Shown piece by piece: positions 1-7,985 of a DNA stretch of 64,000 nt; position 1 is the first letter of the stretch; every line of letters starts with the position of its first letter. The notes beneath the pieces are model-generated. The model worked only from the letters and a program-made list of their open reading frames with translations, was not told the origin of the DNA and ran no database searches. The stretch covers positions 1 through 64,000 of the forward strand of contig JAXLWZ010000003.1 in NCBI GenBank assembly GCA_046328225.1, in the 5' to 3' direction. The translations under genes and the position numbers were made by a program. This stretch comes from Amarobacillus sp046328225 (lineage in GTDB: Bacteria; Chloroflexota; Dehalococcoidia; Tepidiformales; Tepidiformaceae).

Positions 1-419
1 ATCTCGTCATCGACGCCGATGAGCCAGACCTGGTCGCACCACATGCAGTAGCCGGGTTCGAGCAGGTTGACGGCTTCCATGACGGCGAGGTCGTTGGCGC
101 CGAGGGTTTCGCGCCAGCCGTCGATCTCCTTCTTGATGGCGTCGTTGATATTGCCCATGGCGCGGGTGAGGGCGGCCATCTGGTCGGGCTTGCCGAAGAC
201 TTTCGCGCCGAGGATCTTGCGGTCGATGTAGCCGTCGGGGCCGACGACTTCGTCGCCGAAGTGAGCGACGACCTTATCGAAGCCGGGGGTGCCGGGGTCG
301 TAGAGGCGGTGCACGAGCTTGTCGGCGTCGCAGTGGACGGCGCCGTTCTCGACGAGGATCTGCGCGACGGTGGACTTGCCGGCGGCGATGGAGCCGGTGA
401 GGCCGATGACCAGTGGCAT
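1..419 (-). CDS. coaE: Dephospho-CoA kinase, 3' end cut by window edge
   Basis: Catalyses the last step of coenzyme A synthesis, ATP-dependent phosphorylation of dephospho-CoA in the cytosol. Only the first 139 residues are inside the window, against about 200 in a full CoaE. Read leftward from ATG at 419 the protein opens MPLVIGLTGSIAAGKST: a P-loop at residues 9-17. A D-A-D motif at 31-33 matches the family. A GGGAG ribosome binding site lies 8 bases before the ATG, which fixes the start. It is divergent from apt, with about 150 bases between the two starts. The family call rests on the P-loop and DAD region and on overall similarity; the C-terminal half cannot be checked. Confidence 0.85.
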   Translation of the reverse strand, partial: MPLVIGLTGSIAAGKSTVAQILVENGAVHCDADKLVHRLYDPGTPGFDKVVAHFGDEVVGPDGYIDRKILGAKVFGKPDQMAALTRAMGNINDAIKKEIDGWRETLGANDLAVMEAVNLLEPGYCMWCDQVWLIGVDDE

Positions 420-556
420 ATGGATGACTCCCGGGCGCCGGCGCGGCCGGCGAAGGTGGGGCAAGTGTGAAGAGAAATGAGAAAAGAGGAAAGAGGAAAG
501 CCGGCGGCGGGGGGAGTGGAAAAGTTGGCGGGCGATGGCCGGCAGTATTCGACGGG

Positions 557-562
557 TAGAAT
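557..562 (+). promoter_or_regulatory. -10 element for leaderless apt
   Basis: TAGAAT ends 7 bases before the ATG at 570, with no Shine-Dalgarno in between. Transcription starting 6-7 bases after the hexamer would begin at the start codon. No convincing -35 is seen. Confidence 0.55.
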
Positions 563-569
563 GCGGGCG

Positions 570-1085
570 ATGGACTTGAAGCGGTTTGTTCGTGAGATTG
601 CGGATTTCCCGGTGCCGGGGATCCTGTTCCGGGATATCACGCCGTTGCTGGGCGATGGCGCGGCGTTCGCGGCCGTGCTCGCGGAGCTGGAGCGCGACGC
701 GCGGGCGCGGGGGGCGGAGGCGATCGTCGGGATCGAATCGCGGGGGTTCATCTTCGGGGCGCCGCTGGCGGTGGGACTGGGGCTGCCCTTCGTGCCGGTG
801 CGCAAACCGGGGAAGCTGCCCGCGGCGCGGATGTCGCTGGAGTACGCGCTGGAGTACGGCGAGAGCCAGCTCGATATCCACGCCGATGCGCTGCGGCCGG
901 GGCAGCGGGCCTACATCGTCGATGACCTGCTGGCGACGGGCGGGACGGCGCGCGCAGCGGCGAAGCTCGTGGAGCTGGTGGGCGGCACGGTCGCGGGCCT
1001 GGGGTTCGCGATCGAGCTCTCGGGGCTGGGTGGCCGCGGGAAGCTGAGCGAGTACGCGGTATACAGCGTGCTCCAGTATTCGTAA
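570..1085 (+). CDS. apt: Adenine phosphoribosyltransferase
   Basis: Salvages adenine: adenine + PRPP gives AMP + pyrophosphate, cytosolic. The product is 171 residues, normal for Apt. It opens MDLKRFVREIADFPVPG as the family does; an upstream in-frame ATG at 477 would add 31 unrelated residues, so ATG 570 is preferred, also because a leaderless -10 sits 7 bases before it. E-S-R-G-F at 56-60 and the PRPP-binding loop VDDLLATGGT at 117-126 are intact. The downstream mtnA-mtnP genes release adenine from methylthioadenosine, so Apt would recycle their product; the MarR gene in between is transcribed the same way but has its own start signal. Confidence 0.93.
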   Translation: MDLKRFVREIADFPVPGILFRDITPLLGDGAAFAAVLAELERDARARGAEAIVGIESRGFIFGAPLAVGLGLPFVPVRKPGKLPAARMSLEYALEYGESQLDIHADALRPGQRAYIVDDLLATGGTARAAAKLVELVGGTVAGLGFAIELSGLGGRGKLSEYAVYSVLQYS

Positions 1086-1279
1086 GAGAGCGCGGCGCTA
1101 ATTCGGCGAAAAAATCGGTCCGGACCGGAGGATTCATTCGGGATGCAACGGCATGCACACTCGCGGAGACGGCTGTGCAAGGCGCGGAATGGGTGTGCGT
1201 GAATTCGTGATTGCCGTGGTGCAGTGAACGTTGGAACCCGCTCGTCATCCGCTTTCATTTCCGTATACGAATGAACGTC

Positions 1280-1312
1280 TTGACGCCCTCCCAGAAGGGT
1301 GAGTGCTACGAT
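1280..1312 (+). promoter_or_regulatory. Possible promoter of the MarR gene with nearby palindrome
   Basis: TTGACG at 1280-1285 and TACGAT at 1307-1312 lie upstream of ATG 1322. Their spacing of 21 is too long for a standard pair, so the -10 may act alone, 9 bases before the ATG. A CGTATACG palindrome at 1262-1269 could be a MarR operator. The 236-base gap from 1086 also holds a perfect palindrome CGGTCCGGACCG at 1116-1127 and nothing else I recognise. Confidence 0.3.
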
Positions 1313-1321
1313 CGGTTGATA

Positions 1322-1771
1322 ATGAACGCTGTCACCAAACCGGAACTCGCCCTCGTCACCGGGCTTTACCGGACGACGAATGCGATCGTCCGCGAACTCG
1401 ACCAGCGACTCGGCCGCGATCACAACGTCACGTTTATCCAGGCGGTGACGTTGCTCGCGGTCGATTCGTTCGACCGTCCCCAACCGCACCTGGTGGCCGA
1501 CTACCTTTCGCAGCAATCGCAGACCGTGACCGGTGTACTGGACCGGCTGGAGCGGGCGGGGCACATCACGCGGAGGCGCGACCTGGATGACCGGAGGGCC
1601 GTGCGATTGGAGCTGACGCGGTCGGGCCAGGAGCTGGTGCGGGGCATCAAGACGACGCTCCAGCAGCACGTCACGGACGTGATCGGCACGCTCCAGGTGG
1701 AGACACGCAACCGCCTCGGCGATGACCTTGAGGCGCTGGAACGTTCCGTGCGGTCGGCCTCGGGGCGGTGA
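1322..1771 (+). CDS. MarR-family transcriptional regulator
   Basis: Winged helix-turn-helix repressor of the MarR family, 149 residues, which is typical. Recognition region around residues 55-80 (A-D-Y-L-S-Q-Q-S-Q-T-V-T then L-D-R-L-E-R-A-G), followed by the basic wing at 84-99 containing D-L-D-D-R-R. MarR proteins act as dimers and usually bind a palindrome in their own promoter; CGTATACG 53 bases upstream is a candidate. An upstream in-frame start at 1211 is rejected because the added residues do not resemble the family. Its target is unknown. It sits between apt and mtnA and ends at a strong hairpin, so it is probably its own unit. Confidence 0.88.
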   Translation: MNAVTKPELALVTGLYRTTNAIVRELDQRLGRDHNVTFIQAVTLLAVDSFDRPQPHLVADYLSQQSQTVTGVLDRLERAGHITRRRDLDDRRAVRLELTRSGQELVRGIKTTLQQHVTDVIGTLQVETRNRLGDDLEALERSVRSASGR

Positions 1772-1789
1772 CCTCGCAACGCCGTCCAG

Positions 1790-1821
1790 CGAAGAGGGGG
1801 CGCCGGCGCGCCCCCTCTTCG
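1790..1821 (+). terminator. Terminator after the MarR gene
   Basis: Perfect 14-bp stem (1790-1803 with 1808-1821) closed by a CGGC loop, 18 bases after the MarR stop codon. It has no U-run, so termination strength is uncertain. Confidence 0.6.
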
Positions 1822-1842
1822 TGTGCGCGGCGCGCGGGCGGC

Positions 1843-1848
1843 TAGACT
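1843..1848 (+). promoter_or_regulatory. -10 element for leaderless mtnA
   Basis: TAGACT ends 6 bases before GTG 1855 and no Shine-Dalgarno is present. The same hexamer recurs at 2895 and 46194. Confidence 0.5.
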
Positions 1849-1854
1849 GGGCGG

Positions 1855-2880
1855 GTGGACGACCTGTTGCCATTGCGACTGGAGCCCGGGCGGGGCGTGA
1901 TCCTGCTCGACCAGACGGTGCTGCCGCACGAAGAACGATGGCTCGAGCTGCGCGATATCGCGGGGATGTGCGAGGCGATCCGCATGCTGCGTGTGCGCGG
2001 GGCGCCGCTGCTCGGGCTCGCGGGAGCGGCGGCGCTGGCGATCGCGGCGAGCACGCGCGGGGCTTCGAACGCGGAGCTTGAGGCTGCCGCGGACGAGATC
2101 ATCGAGACGCGGCCGACGGCGGTGGACCTCGCGACGGTGACGCGGAAGGCGCTCGCGGCGGCGCTGGCCGAGGGTGAATCGGCGCGTGTGGACGTGCTCT
2201 GGTCGTTCGCGGGGGCGTTCGCGGCGCAGCGGGCGGCCGAGGACCGTGCCATCGGCGAGCACGGCGCGGCGCTCATCGCGCCGGGGAGCGCGGTGCTGAC
2301 ACACTGCAACGCGGGCGGGCTCGCGACGGCGGGCATCGGCACGGCATTGGGCGTGGTGCGGGTCGCCTTCGAACAGGGACGGTTGGTGCGCTGCTACGCG
2401 ACGGAGACGCGGCCGCTGCTGCAGGGCGCGCGGCTGACGATGTGGGAGCTCACGCGGGCTGGCATCCCCGCGACGCTGCTGCCCGATACGGCGGCGGCTT
2501 CGCTGATCGCGTCCGGGCGGGTGCAGTACGTGGTCACGGGCGCGGACCGGATCGCAGCGAACGGGGATGCGGCGAACAAGGTGGGCACGTACGGGCTGGC
2601 GGCGGTGGCCGCGCGGCACGGCGTGCCGTTCGTGATCGCGGCGCCGCTGACGACCTTCGACGCGGCGTGCGCGGACGGAAGTGGCATCCCCATCGAGTTC
2701 CGCGCGGCGGAGGAGGTGGGCGGCTTCGGCGACGCGCGTTGGGCTCCGCCCGGGGGCGCCGCGTACAACCCGGCGTTCGATGTGACCCCGGCGGAGCTGA
2801 TCGCGGCGTTCGTGACGGAGCGGGGGGTGCTGCGGCCGCCGTTCGCGGCATCGATAGCAAAGGCGTTGGCGCAGCGATAA
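1855..2880 (+). CDS. mtnA: S-methyl-5-thioribose-1-phosphate isomerase
   Basis: Converts 5-methylthioribose-1-phosphate to methylthioribulose-1-phosphate in the methionine salvage pathway. 341 residues, the normal length. Family landmarks are present: the R-V-R-G-A-P loop near residues 47-51, the catalytic cysteine Cys151 in T-H-C-N-A-G and the catalytic aspartate Asp231 in G-A-D-R-I-A-A-N-G-D. Their spacing of 80 equals that of the characterised Bacillus enzyme. The start is GTG 1855, set 6 bases after a -10 hexamer. It lies directly before mtnP, which makes its substrate. No later pathway genes (mtnB, C, D or K/W) are in the window, so the fate of the product here is not visible. eIF2B-like relatives are excluded by the Cys/Asp pair. 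Confidence 0.93.
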   Translation: MDDLLPLRLEPGRGVILLDQTVLPHEERWLELRDIAGMCEAIRMLRVRGAPLLGLAGAAALAIAASTRGASNAELEAAADEIIETRPTAVDLATVTRKALAAALAEGESARVDVLWSFAGAFAAQRAAEDRAIGEHGAALIAPGSAVLTHCNAGGLATAGIGTALGVVRVAFEQGRLVRCYATETRPLLQGARLTMWELTRAGIPATLLPDTAAASLIASGRVQYVVTGADRIAANGDAANKVGTYGLAAVAARHGVPFVIAAPLTTFDAACADGSGIPIEFRAAEEVGGFGDARWAPPGGAAYNPAFDVTPAELIAAFVTERGVLRPPFAASIAKALAQR

Positions 2881-2894
2881 CGGCGCGGAAACGA

Positions 2895-2900
2895 TAGACT
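2895..2900 (+). promoter_or_regulatory. Possible separate -10 before mtnP
   Basis: TAGACT follows the mtnA stop by 15 bases. Transcription from it would give mtnP a leader of about 20 bases. A weak -35 makes this tentative. Confidence 0.3.
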
Positions 2901-2928
2901 GCGGCATACCCTCCGCCGGAACGCGCGC

Positions 2929-3807
2929 GTGACCCGTCCGATCGACCTTGCCGTGATGGGCGGCTCGGGCTTCTACGAGATGCCCGGGCTTTCGGACGTT
3001 GAGGAAGTGGCAGTGGAGACGCCGTTCGGGAGCCCTTCGGACCACGTGCGGATTGGCACGCTGGAGGGTGCGCGGGTGGCATTCCTGGCGCGGCACGGCC
3101 GGGGGCACACGCTCCTGCCGTCGGAACTGCCGCAGCGGGCGAACTTCTGGGCGCTGAAGTGGCTGGGGGTGCGGCGGGTGCTGGCGATCTCGGCCGTGGG
3201 GAGCCTGCGCGAGGACTTCCGGCCGGGCGACATGGTGGTGCCGGACCAGCTCATCGATCGCACGCGCGCGAACCGGCCATCGACATTCTTCGGCGATGGC
3301 GTGGTGGCGCACGTGGGCCTGGCGGAGCCGTTTTCGGAGCCGATGCGGCAGGGCGCCATCGCCGCGGCGCGGGCCGCGGGAGCGACCGTGCGCGACGGCG
3401 GGACGTACATCGTGATGGAGGGCCCGGCCTTCGGGACGCGCGCAGAGAGCGAGCTGTACCGGCAGTGGGGTGCGAGCATCGTGGGGATGACGGCACTGCC
3501 CGAGGCGAAGCTGGCGCGCGAGGCGGAGCTTCCCTACGCGGTGCTCGCGGCGGTGACGGACTACGACGCATGGCATGCCGGGCACGACGCGGTCGATGCG
3601 GCAACGGTGTTCGCGGTGCTGCGCAAGAACGTGGAGACGAGCCGGGAGGCCGTTCGCCACCTGGCGGGGGCGCTGCCGGATGTGAGCGCGTGCCCTTCGA
3701 CGACGGCGCTGGATGCGGCGCTGGTGACGGAACCCGGGGCAATCGAGGCCGACCCGCGGGCGCGACTGGCGCCCATTCTGCGGCGGCGGCTGGGAGGAGA
3801 GGAATGA
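2929..3807 (+). CDS. mtnP: S-methyl-5'-thioadenosine phosphorylase
   Basis: Phosphorolysis of methylthioadenosine (from polyamine and related synthesis) to adenine and methylthioribose-1-phosphate. 292 residues, PNP/MTAP family 2. Motifs: G-G-S-G-F-Y phosphate loop at 11-16, R-H-G-R-G-H at 55-60, M-E-G-P-A-F-G-T-R-A-E-S at 163-174, M-T-A-L-P-E at 187-192 and T-D-Y-D at 210-213. The MTA-specific A-E-S and M-T-xx-P-E patterns and the mtnA neighbour favour MTA over general purine nucleosides. GTG 2929 is the start. Its last bases overlap the next gene by four (ATGA), so mtnP and the kinase are translationally coupled. Confidence 0.92.
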   Translation: MTRPIDLAVMGGSGFYEMPGLSDVEEVAVETPFGSPSDHVRIGTLEGARVAFLARHGRGHTLLPSELPQRANFWALKWLGVRRVLAISAVGSLREDFRPGDMVVPDQLIDRTRANRPSTFFGDGVVAHVGLAEPFSEPMRQGAIAAARAAGATVRDGGTYIVMEGPAFGTRAESELYRQWGASIVGMTALPEAKLAREAELPYAVLAAVTDYDAWHAGHDAVDAATVFAVLRKNVETSREAVRHLAGALPDVSACPSTTALDAALVTEPGAIEADPRARLAPILRRRLGGEE

Positions 3808-4718
3808 CGCTACTGGTGGCGGGGTGGGTCGCGATCGACGAGATCGAGACGCCGTTCGCGAAGGTGGAGGACTCGCTCGGGGGTTCGGCCACGTGCGCGG
3901 CGATGGCGGCGGCGCTGTTCACGGATGTGCGGCTGCTGGCGGCCGTGGGTGAGGACTTCCCGGCGCATCACCGGCGCACGCTGGAATCGGTGGCGCGGCT
4001 GGACCTTGGCGGGCTCACGGTCGAAGGGCCTCGGACGAGCCGCTGGGGCGGGCGGTATCACTACGACCTGAACACGCGTGACACGCTCTACACGGAGCTG
4101 GGGGTAAACGCGGCCTGGCGTCCCGAACTGCCCGCCGGCTGGGAGGATTCGACGACGGCGTTCCTCGCGGCGGGCGACCCGCTCATGCAGCGGGTGCTGA
4201 TGGGGGCGCTGCCGGGCGCGAAGGCGACGATGGTGGACACGATCAAGTTCTACATCGACGGCATGCCCGGCGAGCTACGCGAAACCATGGGGGTAGCCGA
4301 CTTCGTAACCGTGAATGAGAGCGAGGCGCGCGAAATCGCGGGGACGCCCAGCATCGCGAAGGCGGCGCGGGCGCTGCTCGCGGGGGGTCCGAAGGGCGTG
4401 ATCGTGAAGCTGGGCGAATACGGCGCGGCGTTCGTGAGCGAAAGCGACTACTTCGTGGCGCCGGGGTACCCGCTGGAGGAGGTGGTGGACCCGACGGGCG
4501 CGGGCGATGCCTTCGCGGGCGGCTTCCTGGGGTACCTGGACAGCGTGCCCGCGATCACGCCGGCGGAGATTCGCAAGGCGATCATTTATGGGTCGACGGT
4601 GGCTTCGTTCGATGTCGAGGGATTCGGCCCATCGCGGCTGCTGACGCTCACGCGGGCGGAAGTGGACGCGCGCTACGGTGAATTCCGGCGGCTGACGCAC
4701 TTCGAGGCCGGGGAGTAG
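3804..4718 (+). CDS. PfkB-family carbohydrate/nucleoside kinase
   Basis: ATP-dependent kinase of the ribokinase fold, 304 residues. Seen: the N-terminal G-G-S-A-T substrate region at 26-30, the N-x-x-E motif at Asn171-Glu174 and the anion-hole signature DPTGAGDAFAGGF at 229-241 with catalytic Asp235. The substrate cannot be read from sequence. Context suggests a nucleoside or ribose from SAM by-products: ahcY two genes downstream releases adenosine, so an adenosine kinase role is the simplest proposal; a methylthioribose or ribose kinase is an alternative. The start ATG lies inside the mtnP stop (ATGA overlap) with GGAGGAG just before it. The GNAT gene starts 2 bases after its stop. Confidence 0.85.
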   Translation: MTLLVAGWVAIDEIETPFAKVEDSLGGSATCAAMAAALFTDVRLLAAVGEDFPAHHRRTLESVARLDLGGLTVEGPRTSRWGGRYHYDLNTRDTLYTELGVNAAWRPELPAGWEDSTTAFLAAGDPLMQRVLMGALPGAKATMVDTIKFYIDGMPGELRETMGVADFVTVNESEAREIAGTPSIAKAARALLAGGPKGVIVKLGEYGAAFVSESDYFVAPGYPLEEVVDPTGAGDAFAGGFLGYLDSVPAITPAEIRKAIIYGSTVASFDVEGFGPSRLLTLTRAEVDARYGEFRRLTHFEAGE

Positions 4719-4720
4719 GG

Positions 4721-5629
4721 ATGGCCGAACGCGAGGCGCGGTGGCACGGGGGGGCGCGAACGCACTTCGACTACGTGGTGCGGCGCATCTCCGACCGTGA
4801 TCAGATCCGCGCCCTGCTGCGGCCGCGCATCGAATACAGCGCCTACGCGCTCGGGCAGCTGGAGCCGGGGTTGTTCGAGCGGACGAGCTGGTACTGGTCG
4901 CGGGGTGACACGGGTTCGGGGCTGGTGCTGCACAGCCGCGGCGGGCTCGGCGAAGCGACGTTCGTGATGGGCGACGCGGACGCGATCGCGGCGGTGCTGA
5001 CGATTCACCCCGGGCCGGCGCACACGTACGCGACGTGCCAGCCGCAGCACCTGGACGCGCTCCAGAACGTGTACCGGCTCGCGAGCCAGCAGCCGATGAT
5101 TCGCATGGCGGTAACGAAGGACGAATTCCGGGTGATGACGGGGCCGCACGTGGTCGCGCTCGGGGGCGTGGACATTCGGCGGGTGAACGCGCTGTACGGC
5201 TCCGAGGGTGGGCCGAGCTATTACGTGCCGGAGCACATCGACGCGGGGATGTACCGCGGTGTGGTGACGGACGGGCGGCTGGTGGCGGTGGCGGGGACGC
5301 ACGTGGTCTCGCGGCTCGAGGGCGTCGCCGTCGTTGGGAACGTGTTCACGCACCCGTCGTACCGGGGGCGGGGGTTCGCGACGGCCGCGACGAGCGCGGT
5401 GACGGCGGCGCTGCTGGAGTTCTGCGAATACGTGGTGCTGACGGTGGACCCGAAGAACCTGCCGGCGGTTTCGGCGTATGAGCGGCTGGGCTACCGCGAG
5501 GTGTGCCAGCTGGTGGAGGCGAGCGCGCAGCGGCGCGATCCCTCGGGGCTGGGAAGCATGATGCGGCGCGCGCGGGCGGCTATCCGCGGGCGCAAGTACG
5601 ATGGAGCCTTCGTAACGCTCTCACACTGA
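4721..5629 (+). CDS. GNAT-family N-acetyltransferase
   Basis: 302 residues. The N-terminal 150 residues are not recognised; the C-terminal half has a GNAT fold with the acetyl-CoA pyrophosphate loop R-G-R-G-F-A-T at 215-221 after V-F-T-H-P-S-Y, then N-L-P-A-V-S-A-Y-E-R-L-G-Y typical of the last helix-strand. The acceptor is unknown. It starts 2 bases after the PfkB stop, so it belongs to the mtnP-pfkB unit. The last 35 residues are basic (R-R-A-R-A-A-I-R-G-R-K). Two-domain GNATs of this size often act on small amines; nothing here decides it. Confidence 0.8.
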   Translation: MAEREARWHGGARTHFDYVVRRISDRDQIRALLRPRIEYSAYALGQLEPGLFERTSWYWSRGDTGSGLVLHSRGGLGEATFVMGDADAIAAVLTIHPGPAHTYATCQPQHLDALQNVYRLASQQPMIRMAVTKDEFRVMTGPHVVALGGVDIRRVNALYGSEGGPSYYVPEHIDAGMYRGVVTDGRLVAVAGTHVVSRLEGVAVVGNVFTHPSYRGRGFATAATSAVTAALLEFCEYVVLTVDPKNLPAVSAYERLGYREVCQLVEASAQRRDPSGLGSMMRRARAAIRGRKYDGAFVTLSH

Positions 5630-5716
5630 CGGTGCCGCCGGGGCGCGGGCCGCTCAATCATCACCGGGCTTTGGGTTCGGGTGCGCGGCGAAGGGCGCCG
5701 CGGGAAAGGGAACCTC

Positions 5717-6979
5717 ATGACTGTGCCATCGGACATCGCCAACCCGTCGCTCGCGAACGAAGGGATCCGGCGCATCGAATGGGCGGAGCGGGAGATGCCG
5801 GTGCTGCGGCTGATCCGCGAGCGGTTCGGGCGGGAGAAGCCGCTGAAGGGCATCCGCATGACGTCGTGCCTGCACGTGACGACGGAGACGGCGAACCTCG
5901 CGATCACGCTGCGGGACGCGGGCGCGGACCTGCGCGTGTGCGCGAGCAACCCGCTTTCGACGCAGGACGACGTGGCGGCTGCGCTCGTGCACGAATACGG
6001 CATCCCGGTGTTCGCCATCCACGGCGAGGACAACGAGACCTACTACCGGCACATCCACCAGGCGCTCGAGCACGGGCCGCAGCTGACCATGGACGACGGC
6101 GCGGACGTGGTGGCGGTGCTGCACAAGGACCGGCGCGACCTGCTGCCGGGCGTCCACGGCGGCACGGAGGAGACGACGACGGGTGTCATCCGCCTGCGGG
6201 CGATGGCGGCCGATGGCGCGCTCGCGTACCCGATCGTGGCGATCAACGAATCAGACACGAAGCACCTGTTCGACAACCGCTACGGCACGGGCCAATCGAC
6301 GATGGACGGCATCATCCGGGCGACGAACGTGCTCATCGCGGGGAAGACGGTGGTCGTGGCCGGATACGGCTGGTGCGGTCGTGGCGTGGCGAGCCGGGCG
6401 CGCGGGCTCGGGGCTCAGGTCGTGGTCACGGAGGTGGACCCGGTGAAGGCGCTGGAGGCCGTGATGGATGGCTTCCGGGTGATGCCGATGGCCGACGCCG
6501 CCGCCGAGGGCGACCTCTTCATTACGCTCACGGGCGACGTGAACGTCATCGACCGGGCGCACATCGAGGGAATGAAGGACGGCGCGATGATGGCCAACAG
6601 CGGCCACTTCGACGCGGAGATCAACCTGAAGGCACTGACGGCACTGAGCGAGGGGCGGCGCCGGATTCGCAACAACGTCGAGGAGTTCCGCCTCGGCGAC
6701 GGTCGCAAGCTGTTCCTGCTGGGCGAGGGGCGGCTGGTGAACCTGGCGGCGGCGGAAGGCCACCCGGCGGCCGTCATGGACATGTCGTTCGCGAACCAGG
6801 CACTCGGCGCGGAATGGATCGCGACGCAGCACGGTAAGCTCGGGAACACGGTCTACGAGCTGCCGGACGAAGTCGACAAGGAGATCGCGCGGCTGAAGCT
6901 GCACGCGATGAACGTGCGCATCGACTACCTGACGGAGGAGCAGGAGCGCTACCTCACTTCGTGGCAGGAAGGGACCTAG
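5717..6979 (+). CDS. ahcY: Adenosylhomocysteinase
   Basis: Reversible hydrolysis of S-adenosylhomocysteine to homocysteine and adenosine, removing the product inhibitor of methyltransferases. 420 residues, the shorter form that lacks the roughly 40-residue insertion of many bacterial and eukaryotic enzymes. Seen: H-V-T-T-E-T-A-N substrate region at 53-60, M-D-D-G-A-D at 125-130, G-G-T-E-E-T-T-T-G at 148-156 and the NAD-binding loop G-Y-G-W-C-G-R-G at 216-223. ATG 5717 follows a GGGAAAGGG ribosome site; the in-frame codon at 5681 would add unrelated residues. It is 87 bases after the GNAT gene and probably shares its transcript. The leader shows no match to the SAH riboswitch. Confidence 0.95.
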   Translation: MTVPSDIANPSLANEGIRRIEWAEREMPVLRLIRERFGREKPLKGIRMTSCLHVTTETANLAITLRDAGADLRVCASNPLSTQDDVAAALVHEYGIPVFAIHGEDNETYYRHIHQALEHGPQLTMDDGADVVAVLHKDRRDLLPGVHGGTEETTTGVIRLRAMAADGALAYPIVAINESDTKHLFDNRYGTGQSTMDGIIRATNVLIAGKTVVVAGYGWCGRGVASRARGLGAQVVVTEVDPVKALEAVMDGFRVMPMADAAAEGDLFITLTGDVNVIDRAHIEGMKDGAMMANSGHFDAEINLKALTALSEGRRRIRNNVEEFRLGDGRKLFLLGEGRLVNLAAAEGHPAAVMDMSFANQALGAEWIATQHGKLGNTVYELPDEVDKEIARLKLHAMNVRIDYLTEEQERYLTSWQEGT

Positions 6980-7005
6980 GCCGGGTCCGCCGGCGGGATG
7001 TCGCG

Positions 7006-7029
7006 AAGGGGCTCCCGAGGGGGCCCCTT
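7006..7029. terminator. Bidirectional terminator between ahcY and the nuclease gene
   Basis: Ten-base-pair GC-rich stem with one G-U pair (7006-7015 with 7020-7029), CGAG loop, then a pyrimidine tract. It sits between convergent genes. Confidence 0.65.
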
Positions 7030-7036
7030 TCCTCTT

Positions 7037-7882
7037 TCAGGGGAGCGTTTCGCAGACGAGGCCGTCGTGGTCGGAGTCGAGGCGGTTGTCGTCTTTGGGG
7101 TCGAAGGTGTCGTGGAAGGCCTGGGCGGCGGCGTGCGTGGCGAAGTGGCGGCAGTCGCAGCCGTTGGCGCCGGGACGATAGCAGGCGGGAGCCGCGGCAG
7201 CCGGGGCCGGTGTTGCGAAGAGGCCGTTGATGGCAGTGCCAGCGGGCGCGAAGGCGCTGCCGGCCCAGATGCCGCGACCGGCCTCGCGGGCGGCGCGCTG
7301 GGCGGGCAGGTAGCGCGATTCGACGTACTTCACGTCCGGGGGGTAGGTGACGACGGTGGCCAGGCCGGCGAGCAGCAGCGCTTCGTTCACCATCGTGCCG
7401 TCGGCGAGCCAGGCGTAGCGGAGGAGGCGGCCGTAGCGGTCGCGGTTCGTGAGGTCCTTTTCGAGGCAGACCCGCTTGCCTTCGACGAGCGAGCGGTTGA
7501 GGGCGCTGGCCTCGGGGCCGAACGGTTGGACGGGCTGCCCCGGGTCGACGGTTTCGGGGGTGTCGACGCCGATGTAGCGGACGCGGTCCTCGGTTCCGTT
7601 GATGTTGACGACGATGGTGTCGCCATCGACGACGCGGGTGACGGTGACCCACTGGCAGGCCGGGAGGTTCGCCGAGGGCGGCGCCGGCGATGGCGTGGGG
7701 GCGCCGGGACGGGTGGTGGCGGTGGGCGCCGGGGGAGTGGAGGTGCGCGGGGGGACGGTGGCCGTCGCGCCGGCGGGCCGGGTCGCGGTTTCGCCGGAAA
7801 CAGAAGTGGGCTCCGCGACGGGTGTCGCGGTGGCACAGCCGGTGAGCAGCACGGCGGCGGCGAACAGCACGCGAGGATTCAT
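7037..7882 (-). CDS. Secreted thermonuclease-like lipoprotein with Excalibur domain
   Basis: 281 residues. Signal peptide with lipobox L-T-G-C, Cys16 becoming the lipidated N-terminus; then a Thr/Pro-rich linker (18-72). The staphylococcal-nuclease fold follows: V-V-D-G-D-T with Asp87, R-V-R-Y-I-G-V-D-T-P-E giving Arg102, Asp107 and Glu110, and D-R-Y-G-R with Arg152. These correspond to the Ca-binding and catalytic residues of staphylococcal nuclease, so it should cleave extracellular DNA or RNA. The C-terminus ends in an Excalibur calcium-binding motif (D-S-D-H-D-G-L-V-C-E). Start ATG 7882; the open frame continues to 8263 but that part overlaps the divergent gene. A function in nutrient scavenging or envelope defence is inference. 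Confidence 0.88.
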   Translation of the reverse strand: MNPRVLFAAAVLLTGCATATPVAEPTSVSGETATRPAGATATVPPRTSTPPAPTATTRPGAPTPSPAPPSANLPACQWVTVTRVVDGDTIVVNINGTEDRVRYIGVDTPETVDPGQPVQPFGPEASALNRSLVEGKRVCLEKDLTNRDRYGRLLRYAWLADGTMVNEALLLAGLATVVTYPPDVKYVESRYLPAQRAAREAGRGIWAGSAFAPAGTAINGLFATPAPAAAAPACYRPGANGCDCRHFATHAAAQAFHDTFDPKDDNRLDSDHDGLVCETLP

Positions 7883-7985
7883 TACGGGTGATGATGCCGG
7901 ATTCGCGCGACAGCCGTTGGCGCGCGTGACACCGGGGCGCGCGGATTCGGCGTATCGTCTGCGGCAACGCACGGGGAGGAAGGCG

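Noticed and set aside
1116..1127. Perfect palindrome CGGTCCGGACCG as an operator
   Set aside because: It is about 150 bases from any promoter element and built from common GC words; kept only as a remark in the MarR promoter entry.
5630..5716. SAH riboswitch before ahcY
   Set aside because: The 87-base leader lacks the conserved core blocks of that riboswitch as I know them.
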